Shown here in pieces: positions 1-5,583 of a stretch of 7,006 nucleotides of DNA. Location: NCBI GenBank assembly GCA_021443285.1, contig JABUUG010000062.1:13957-20962 (forward strand), written 5' to 3'. The translations under genes were made by a program, and so were the position numbers. Under the pieces are notes generated by a model, which saw only the letters and a list, made by a program, of their open reading frames with translations, had not been told where the DNA came from and made no database searches. The DNA is from Bacteroidaceae bacterium (GTDB lineage Bacteria; Bacteroidota; Bacteroidia; Bacteroidales; Bacteroidaceae). Every line of letters starts with the position of its first letter. Within the stretch, counting starts at the first letter, position 1.

Positions 1-27
1 CTCCACAATAACTCCCCTTCGCTCCCT

Positions 28-56
28 ATTTATAGAACATACCTTTATCTATAAAT
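28..56. repeat. Perfect 9-bp inverted repeat upstream of the acyl-CoA ligase gene
   Basis: The arms ATTTATAGA (28-36) and TCTATAAAT (48-56) are exact reverse complements separated by 11 nt. The repeat lies about 55 bp upstream of the candidate promoter and about 110 bp upstream of the ligase start. Arms of this size with about one helical turn between them fit a binding site for a dimeric regulator, but no T-tract follows, so it does not look like a terminator. AT-rich DNA forms such repeats by chance fairly easily. The operator role is inference only. Confidence 0.3.
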
Positions 57-109
57 GCGTGTAAATCAGCAAATGTTTGTGGCGGCAAGTGTGTTTATGC
101 ACAAAAAAT

Positions 110-140
110 TTTGGAATGTGCAAAAACTCTTGTTACTTTG
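110..140 (+). promoter_or_regulatory. Candidate Bacteroidales-type promoter for the acyl-CoA ligase gene
   Basis: TTTG at 110-113 and TTACTTTG at 133-140 are separated by 19 nt. This resembles the Bacteroides consensus of a -33 TTTG and a -7 TAnnTTTG box; the only mismatch in the defined -7 positions is T for A at the second base. Transcription would begin near 145-148, giving a leader of roughly 20 nt before the ATG at 164 or 170. That placement excludes the TTG codon at 77 as the real start, since it would lie upstream of the transcript. The match is by eye. Confidence 0.4.
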
Positions 141-163
141 CAGCCGAAAATCGTAAAAAACAC

Positions 164-1828
164 ATGACTATGAAGAACATTCCTTCATTCAACAACCTCA
201 TAGAGAAATCCATTGTTGACCATTGGGATTTGGATGCCCTGACAGACTATAAAGGTGTAACATACCAGTATAAGGACGTTGCACGCAAGATTGAAAAGAT
301 ACACATCCTGTTTGATGAGGTGGGAGTTGAACGTGGCGACAAGATAGCCATCTGCGGGCGAAACTGCACACACTGGGCTGTAGCATTTCTTGCAACCCTT
401 ACTTATGGTGCGGTGGCAGTGCCTATACTGCATGAGTTCACCCCCGAAAATGTACACTACATCGTAAACCATTCTGAGGCAAAGCTGCTCTTCTGCGGCG
501 ATGTGGTAGGCCCTACGCTTACACCCGACGAGATGCCTGCTCTCGACGGCATAATCAATATCGACGACTTTTCTCTGATGATAGCCCGCAAGGAGGCGCT
601 GAATGTTGCCCGCGAGCATCTCAACGAATACTTCGGACGGAAATACCCGAAGAATTTCCGTCGTGAGCATGTGCACTACTACAAGGAGGACGACCCCGAC
701 GAGCTCGCTCTCATCAACTACACGTCCGGCACAACGGGCTATTCCAAGGGCGTCATGATACCTTATCGCGCGCTTTGGAGCAATATGGACTTCGCGAACA
801 AGGTGCTTGGCTCGCACATGAAGGCTGGCGACAATGTGGTGAGCATACTGCCTATGGCGCACATGTATGGTATGGCGTTCGAGTTCCTGTATGAGTTCAC
901 CTTCGGCTGCCACCTGTGGTTCCTGTCGCGTCTGCCATCGCCCGCAATCATCGCCCAGGCGTTCCGCGAAGTGAAGCCAATCATAATCATCGCTGTGCCG
1001 CTTGTCATAGAGAAGATACTGCGCAAGCGCGTGTTCCCCAAGCTCACGCCTAACATCAAGCTGATGATGAAGGTGCCTGTATTGGGTGCAAGAATAAAGA
1101 AGAAGATTTGCGACGCCCTCTACGACTCGTTTGGCGGATGCCTGTATGAGATTATTGTCGGCGGTGCCGCTTTCAGCTATGAGATAGAGAATTTCCTCCA
1201 CGACATAAAGTTCCCCGTTACTGTAGGCTACGGTGCAACGGAGTGTGCGCCAATCATCACGTATGAAGACTATACGCAGTCGCGCGTAGGTTCGTGCGGC
1301 AGGGCTGTGGTGAATATGGAGGTGAAGATAGACTCTCCCGACCCGGAGAATATCGAAGGCGAGATACTCGCTCGCGGACTCAATGTCATGCTCGGCTACT
1401 ACAAGAACGAGGATGCCACAAAGGAGGCGCTCGACAAGGACGGATGGTATCACACAGGCGACCTCGCCACGATGGACAGCGACGGCTATGTGTATATCCG
1501 CGGCCGCTCGAAGAATATGCTGCTCACGCCTAACGGACAGAACGTCTATCCGGAAGAGGTGGAGGACAAGCTGAACTCGCTGCCTTTGGTTTTGGAGAGC
1601 GTTATGGTGCAGCGCGAGGATAAGTTTGTTGCGCTTGTATATCCCGACTATGAGACGATTAAGGCTCAGGGACTGACGCCCGAACAGATCAGCGAGGCAA
1701 TGGAGCAGAACCGCACAAATCTGAACAAGGTAATACCGTCATACGCGAAGATATCGTCTATAGAGTTGCAAGAGGTGGAGTTCGAGAAGACTCCGAAGAA
1801 GTCTATAAAGCGTTATCTGTACAAGTAA
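164..1828 (+). CDS. Long-chain fatty acid--CoA ligase (AMP-forming, ANL superfamily)
   Basis: Activates a carboxylic acid, most likely a fatty acid, with ATP to an acyl-adenylate and then transfers it to coenzyme A in the cytoplasm. Visible motifs, numbered from the ATG at 164 (554 aa): the phosphate-binding loop YTSGTTGYSKG around 186-196, YGATE at 356-360, YHTGD ending at D433, then the hinge and A8 region GRSKNMLLTPNGQNVYPEE. Length fits the family. The C-terminal A10 segment reads KTPKKSIKR instead of the usual PKTxxGKI, so in a simple alignment the catalytic lysine position is Ser547 with Lys546 beside it. The frame is open back to a TTG at 77, but the N-terminal extension there is Cys-rich and unlike the family. 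ATG 164 or ATG 170 is preferred; the two cannot be separated from sequence alone. The exact substrate chain length cannot be read from the sequence. Confidence 0.93.
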   Translation: MTMKNIPSFNNLIEKSIVDHWDLDALTDYKGVTYQYKDVARKIEKIHILFDEVGVERGDKIAICGRNCTHWAVAFLATLTYGAVAVPILHEFTPENVHYIVNHSEAKLLFCGDVVGPTLTPDEMPALDGIINIDDFSLMIARKEALNVAREHLNEYFGRKYPKNFRREHVHYYKEDDPDELALINYTSGTTGYSKGVMIPYRALWSNMDFANKVLGSHMKAGDNVVSILPMAHMYGMAFEFLYEFTFGCHLWFLSRLPSPAIIAQAFREVKPIIIIAVPLVIEKILRKRVFPKLTPNIKLMMKVPVLGARIKKKICDALYDSFGGCLYEIIVGGAAFSYEIENFLHDIKFPVTVGYGATECAPIITYEDYTQSRVGSCGRAVVNMEVKIDSPDPENIEGEILARGLNVMLGYYKNEDATKEALDKDGWYHTGDLATMDSDGYVYIRGRSKNMLLTPNGQNVYPEEVEDKLNSLPLVLESVMVQREDKFVALVYPDYETIKAQGLTPEQISEAMEQNRTNLNKVIPSYAKISSIELQEVEFEKTPKKSIKRYLYK

Positions 1829-1844
1829 TAAAAGTGCTTATGAT

Positions 1845-1922
1845 ATGGCTCTCCCTGAACGCGAGAGCAGTTACGGTGAGGAGGAGTTTATAAATGACAA
1901 AACAAATATACAGGAAGTTTGA
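1845..1922 (+). CDS. Doubtful 25-codon small ORF overlapping the exonuclease start
   Basis: An ATG at 1845 opens a 25-aa frame, beginning MALPERESSYGEEEF, that ends with TGA at 1920-1922 inside the exonuclease gene in another frame. The predicted peptide is acidic and soluble, with no signal or membrane segment. No ribosome binding site is seen before it. Its GEEE stretch is encoded by the same GAGGAGGAG that could serve as the ribosome binding site for the exonuclease. It could be a leader peptide, the remnant of a lost gene, or chance. I do not recognise it and would not annotate it without ribosome profiling or conservation. Confidence 0.15.
   Translation: MALPERESSYGEEEFINDKTNIQEV
1848..1868 (+). 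other. Small hairpin between ligase and exonuclease genes
   Basis: GCTCTC (1848-1853) and GAGAGC (1863-1868) form a perfect 6-bp GC-rich stem with a 9-nt loop. No T-tract follows, so it is not a standard intrinsic terminator. It ends 9 nt before the purine-rich GAGGAGGAG. It may influence translation or processing of the exonuclease mRNA, or may have no role. Confidence 0.3.
1878..1886 (+). promoter_or_regulatory. Unusually strong Shine-Dalgarno-like site for the exonuclease gene
   Basis: GAGGAGGAG ends 7 nt before the ATG at 1894, a standard spacing for pairing with the 3' end of 16S rRNA. None of the other genes in the window has an equally good, well-spaced purine tract, and Bacteroidota generally start translation without such sites. 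It supports ATG 1894 as the true start. Confidence 0.5.
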
Positions 1923-2532
1923 TAAGGATAAGTTGAACTCTCTGCCCAAGGCTGAAGCATCAGGAAGGATTATAACCATAATCACTGAGGGCGAGGCTGA
2001 AAGGGCGGTGAACTTCTTGTTGGCACAGAACATACTTGGCATTGATACGGAGACGCGTCCCGCCTTCAAGAGAGGTGCTGCCTACAAGGTTGCGCTGCTA
2101 CAGGTGGCGTGCGAGAAGATCTGCTTCCTTTTCCGCCTGAACATCATCGGACTGACACCGGCAATCATACGCCTGCTCGAAGACACCAGCGTGCCGAAGG
2201 TGGGGCTTTCGCTGCACGACGACATACTGATGCTCAGCAAGCGCAAGACGTTCAATCCCGGTTCGTTCTACGACCTGCAGAAGCACGTCAAGGAGATTGG
2301 CATTGAGGACCTTGCGCTGCAGAAGATTTACGCCAACCTCTTCGGGAAGAAGATAAGCAAGGCGCAGCGGCTCTCCAACTGGGAAGCACCTATACTCTCC
2401 GATGCGCAGAAGAAATATGCGGCATTCGACGCCTGGTCGTGCATAGAGATTTATCAGGAGATAAACCGTCTGAAGCAGACGCACGACTATGAGCTGGTTG
2501 AAGTGGAGGCAGAAGCAGGTAACAATGATTAA
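1894..2532 (+). CDS. DEDDy 3'-5' exonuclease domain protein (RNase D / WRN-type)
   Basis: A 212-aa single-domain 3'-5' exonuclease that should hydrolyse nucleic acid from the 3' end using two metal ions. All three Exo motifs are visible: Exo I as GIDTET (Asp51, Glu53), Exo II as GLSLHDDI (probably Asp110), and Exo III as YAAFDA (Tyr175, Asp179), where the tyrosine marks the DEDDy subclass. RNase D proper is longer and carries HRDC domains, which are absent here; the overall form is closer to the stand-alone WRN exonuclease-like proteins common in Bacteroidota. Whether DNA or RNA is the substrate cannot be decided. It sits 65 bp after the ligase gene, probably in the same transcript, and ends at a long palindrome. 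The last ~20 residues are acidic (EVEAEAGND) and outside the fold. Confidence 0.9.
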   Translation: MTKQIYRKFDKDKLNSLPKAEASGRIITIITEGEAERAVNFLLAQNILGIDTETRPAFKRGAAYKVALLQVACEKICFLFRLNIIGLTPAIIRLLEDTSVPKVGLSLHDDILMLSKRKTFNPGSFYDLQKHVKEIGIEDLALQKIYANLFGKKISKAQRLSNWEAPILSDAQKKYAAFDAWSCIEIYQEINRLKQTHDYELVEVEAEAGNND

Positions 2533-2540
2533 TGTTTATT

Positions 2541-2607
2541 GATTAATGATTAATTCGGGGTGACGAGACATCTTCAATATCTCCGAATTAATCATTAATC
2601 TTTTTTT
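2541..2607 (+). terminator. Long palindrome with T-tract (probable intrinsic terminator, possible dispersed repeat)
   Basis: GATTAATGATTAATTCGG (2541-2558) and CCGAATTAATCATTAATC (2583-2600) are perfect 18-bp complements around a 24-nt loop, followed directly by seven T's (2601-2607) and then six C's. The layout matches an intrinsic terminator for the ligase-exonuclease unit, though the stem is AT-rich except for its inner CGG/CCG. The arms are built of tandem GATTAAT heptamers, and a third copy (2527-2533) supplies the exonuclease stop codon. Such internal repetition also suits a short palindromic repeat element. On the opposite strand no T-tract follows, so it would act only in the + direction. 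Confidence 0.65.
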
Positions 2608-2627
2608 CCCCCCTATTATACTCGAAT

Positions 2628-4433
2628 ATGGAAATCGCCATTTACATAGCTGTCGGTATCATACTGGGTCTTGTCATCGGCATTCTTGCTGTCAAAGGGC
2701 AAAAGAGCGCTGTTGAGGCAAAAGCCGCATCCCTGACAGCTGATAACGAACGCCTTTCAGCTGATAACGAACAGTTGAAGGCGAGCCTCGGCAGGTCTAA
2801 TGAGGAGCTACAGTCTCTTTCTACCAGATACGAAGTACTTATGGCCAAGAAAGAGAATGTTGAGCAGAAAATAAAAGAAGAGCTCCAAAAGGCAGAAAAA
2901 GACAAATCGGATATTCAGCAGTTTTATCAGAGTCATCTCAAGGAGGCAAACAGGGTTTATGACCAGAAGTGTGAGGAGATGAAGTACAGTCTTGACAGTC
3001 AGCAGAAGCAGATGCAGGAGTCTTTCAACCGTGAACTTGAGGCAAAGACTGCGGAACACAACAAGTCGATGGAAACCCTCAAGGAGCACCACGCAAAGGA
3101 GACTGCCACACTCAAGTCTTCCTTTGAAGAGTCAAGGGCTAACTGGCAGTCGGAGAGACAAACTATACTTGACGACAAACAGCAGGCTCTTGCTGCCAAA
3201 GACGAAGAGTGCAGGAATGCCATTGCCGCTCAGGAGAAGCGTCATAACGATGCTGTCGGAAGCATGAAGGCAGCTTTCACCCAGACGATAGAGAATCTGA
3301 AGGCAGACATGAAGGCTGCAACAGAGGATATCCTGAAGAACCGTCAGCAGGAGTTCTCCGATCTCAGCCAAAAGAACATCAAGGGCATTGTGGATCCTCT
3401 CAACGAAACCATTGAGAAGATGAAGCAGGCGATGGAAGGTTACTCCAAGGAGCAGAGTGAGTTCAGCGGAACCATGAAGACCAACCTTGACACCATAATA
3501 AAGCAGACGGAGACAGCCCGCCAGAGCGCTGTGGAACTTACGACAGCCCTCAAACATGACACGAAGGTCCAGGGCGATTACGGGGAGGCCATACTTGATG
3601 AGATACTGAGCAAACAGGGATTCACAGAGGGCGTTCACTACGAACTGCAGTATGTGATGAAAGACGAGAGTGGCAGGGCACTGAAGGATGAAGACGGTGC
3701 CGGTCTGCGTCCGGACGTCATCTTCCATATCGACACTGTGCGCGACGTGATCATAGACTCAAAGATGAACCTTACAGAGTTTATCCTGTTTGCCAATGCA
3801 CAGACCCCGGAAGAGCGTAAGGAGCATCTTGAAAAGCACGTCAAGGCGATAGAGACTCAGGTAAAACTCCTGTCCCAGAAGAATTACTTCAAGCATCACA
3901 AGAAGACGAGCTCGCGCATGGACTATGTCATCATGTTTGTGCCAATCTCCGCAGCGTGGTGGGAAGCTCTCCGCTATAAGCCAAGCCTTTGGCGGGAGGC
4001 GATGGATAGCAATGTCTATATCGCGGACGAACAGACACTGTTTGCAGCATTGCGAATCATAAAGCTCACATGGACCCAGATAGCCCAGGTGAACAGCCAA
4101 AAGGAGATTTTTGAGCTTGTAAACGAAATGATAGACCGCGTCGGTCAGTTCATGAAGTCGTATAAGACCATTGGGGATGCTCTCGAAAAGGCTCAGAAGG
4201 CGTATTCGGACGGAGAGGCGAAGCTCACCCCCGGAGGGTATAGCATACTCACAACAACAGCCAAGCTGATAAAAAAGGGAGGGCAGGACAGCAAAAGAAA
4301 TCCTGTAGGGAAGTTCCTTGATGTTGACGATGTAGAGCAGCTTCCGGATCCAGTGGGGATTCATGAATTGCCGGAAGAGGTGTCAAAAATAAATGAGAAT
4401 TACGATGAACAAAGTATATCTGAAGAAGGGTAA
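2628..4433 (+). CDS. rmuC: DNA recombination protein RmuC homolog
   Basis: RmuC proteins limit DNA rearrangements such as inversions at short inverted repeats (shown in E. coli); the mechanism is thought to involve a nuclease-like fold. Residues 1-22 form one hydrophobic membrane segment (IYIAVGIILGLVIGILAV) followed by a basic stretch, so the bulk is probably cytoplasmic and anchored to the inner membrane. Residues ~30-300 are rich in E, K, Q and heptad-like, an extended coiled coil. The conserved RmuC domain follows (~310-540): GDYGEAILDEIL starting at Gly316, and LRPDVIF with Asp363 then IIDSK with Asp377 and Lys379, a PD-(D/E)xK-like arrangement. At 601 aa it is longer than E. coli RmuC (475 aa), mainly through the coiled coil and a ~60-residue polar tail. 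ATG 2628 is chosen because the membrane segment begins there. It overlaps the next gene. Confidence 0.93.
   Translation: MEIAIYIAVGIILGLVIGILAVKGQKSAVEAKAASLTADNERLSADNEQLKASLGRSNEELQSLSTRYEVLMAKKENVEQKIKEELQKAEKDKSDIQQFYQSHLKEANRVYDQKCEEMKYSLDSQQKQMQESFNRELEAKTAEHNKSMETLKEHHAKETATLKSSFEESRANWQSERQTILDDKQQALAAKDEECRNAIAAQEKRHNDAVGSMKAAFTQTIENLKADMKAATEDILKNRQQEFSDLSQKNIKGIVDPLNETIEKMKQAMEGYSKEQSEFSGTMKTNLDTIIKQTETARQSAVELTTALKHDTKVQGDYGEAILDEILSKQGFTEGVHYELQYVMKDESGRALKDEDGAGLRPDVIFHIDTVRDVIIDSKMNLTEFILFANAQTPEERKEHLEKHVKAIETQVKLLSQKNYFKHHKKTSSRMDYVIMFVPISAAWWEALRYKPSLWREAMDSNVYIADEQTLFAALRIIKLTWTQIAQVNSQKEIFELVNEMIDRVGQFMKSYKTIGDALEKAQKAYSDGEAKLTPGGYSILTTTAKLIKKGGQDSKRNPVGKFLDVDDVEQLPDPVGIHELPEEVSKINENYDEQSISEEG
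2737..2772 (+). repeat. 21-bp-period direct repeat (heptad duplication) in rmuC
   Basis: The 15-mer CAGCTGATAACGAAC occurs exactly at 2737-2751 and 2758-2772, offset by 21 nt. It encodes the near-identical heptads containing ADNERLS and ADNEQLK at the start of the coiled coil. One heptad appears to have duplicated recently enough to keep nucleotide identity. Confidence 0.7.
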
Positions 4434-5583
4434 GGAGGAGTCGCTCTGCCGCTTTCACCCATGGGTGTTTTCAGGCGCGATAGCCAGGATGGACGAGGGC
4501 ATTGCGGAGGGTGAGCTTGTTCATGTCTTGAAAAGCGATGGCGGTTTTGTCGCCGTCGGACACTACCAGATAGGCTCAATAGCCGTAAGGGTGCTGAGCT
4601 TCACAGACAAAGACATCACACCTGCCTTTTGGGAAGAACGCCTTGCCGCGGCATTGCAGGTGAGAATCGTGGCAGGCATGGCGTACAATCCGCAGAACAA
4701 TACCTACAGACTTGTGCACGGCGAGGGAGACTTCCTGCCCGGACTGGTTATCGACTGCTACGGTAAGACTGCTGTCATGCAGGCGCACAGTGTGGGTATG
4801 CACATCTGCCGCACGGATGTTGCAGACGCGCTGATGAAGGTGATGGGCGGCAGGATAGAGAACATATACTACAAGTCGGAGACGACACTGCCGTTCAAGG
4901 CTGAGTTAGGGCAGGAGAACGGTTTTATCGCAGGCTCTACCCCCGACGACATAGCTACGGAGAACGGACTGCTGTTTCATGTCGATTGGCTTCGTGGGCA
5001 GAAGACAGGCTTCTTTGTTGACCAGCGCGACAACCGTTCGCTCGTGGAGAAATATGCCAAGGGTCGCAAGGTGCTGAATATGTTCTGCTACACTGGCGGC
5101 TTCTCGTTCTATGCCATGCGGGGTGGGGCAGAGCTGGTACACTCTGTTGACAGTTCGGAGAAGGCAATATCGCTGACAAACAAGAATGTCGCGCTGAACT
5201 TCCCCGACAACGCCCGTCACAAGGCTTTCTGCGAGGACGCCTTCAGGTATCTGGAGAAGAACGACAATGTCTATGACCTTATCATACTCGACCCGCCGGC
5301 ATTCGCCAAGCACCGTGCCGCACTCCACAATGCCCTGAAAGGATATACACGCCTGAACCTCAAAGCGTTGCAGCAGATAAAGTCCGGAGGGATACTGTTC
5401 ACCTTCAGTTGTTCGCAGGTCGTTACCAAAGACCATTTCCGCAACGCCGTTTTCACAGCCTGCGCACAGTCGGGCAGAAAGGTGCGCATACTCCACCAGC
5501 TGCATCAGCCCGCCGACCATCCGATAAACATCTATCACCCGGAAGGCGAATACCTTAAAGGCCTCGTGCTTTATGTGGAATAG
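4405..5583 (+). CDS. rlmI: Class I SAM-dependent rRNA methyltransferase, RlmI type
   Basis: By homology, methylates a cytosine of 23S rRNA at C5 (E. coli RlmI: m5C1962). The 392-aa protein follows the E. coli layout end to end. An N-terminal PUA domain (~1-75) starts KKGKEESLCRFHPWVFSGA. A linker leads to GQKTGFFVDQRDNR (198-211), the SAM-binding NMFCYTGGF (225-233), an acidic residue at Asp249 in VDSSEKA, LDPPAF (295-300), and FSCS (334-337) with the probable catalytic Cys336. It ends with the family-typical QPADHP and PEGEYLKG. An in-frame ATG lies 12 nt upstream at 4393, but ATG 4405 aligns better with family N-termini. The start lies inside the rmuC end (29-bp overlap), so translation is probably coupled. 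The exact target cytosine is inferred from the family. Confidence 0.92.
   Translation: MNKVYLKKGKEESLCRFHPWVFSGAIARMDEGIAEGELVHVLKSDGGFVAVGHYQIGSIAVRVLSFTDKDITPAFWEERLAAALQVRIVAGMAYNPQNNTYRLVHGEGDFLPGLVIDCYGKTAVMQAHSVGMHICRTDVADALMKVMGGRIENIYYKSETTLPFKAELGQENGFIAGSTPDDIATENGLLFHVDWLRGQKTGFFVDQRDNRSLVEKYAKGRKVLNMFCYTGGFSFYAMRGGAELVHSVDSSEKAISLTNKNVALNFPDNARHKAFCEDAFRYLEKNDNVYDLIILDPPAFAKHRAALHNALKGYTRLNLKALQQIKSGGILFTFSCSQVVTKDHFRNAVFTACAQSGRKVRILHQLHQPADHPINIYHPEGEYLKGLVLYVE

Noticed and set aside
1..64. Possible tail of an upstream + strand gene or start of a divergent gene
   Set aside because: Short open stretches exist in two forward frames, and a purine-rich run faces left near position 15, but too little sequence is present to support either.
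77..163. N-terminal extension of the ligase from a TTG codon
   Set aside because: The extension is Cys-rich and unlike the family, and the candidate promoter at 110-140 lies downstream of the TTG.
185..1453. Long open frame (422 codons) on the minus strand opposite the acyl-CoA ligase
   Set aside because: The plus strand encodes all the expected ligase motifs. The minus-strand product has no recognisable domain and is rich in His, Arg, Val and Leu as expected from the reverse complement of this codon usage.
1294..1574. Alternative + strand open frames inside the ligase gene
   Set aside because: Arg- and Cys-rich off-frame products without start signals; shadows of the real gene.
3132..3728. 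Minus-strand open frame opposite rmuC (also one at 3759-4364)
   Set aside because: Shadows of the rmuC coding sequence, low complexity and rich in Leu and Cys, with no motif.
4906..5538. Minus-strand open frame opposite rlmI
   Set aside because: The plus strand carries a full set of methyltransferase motifs; the minus product resembles nothing I know.
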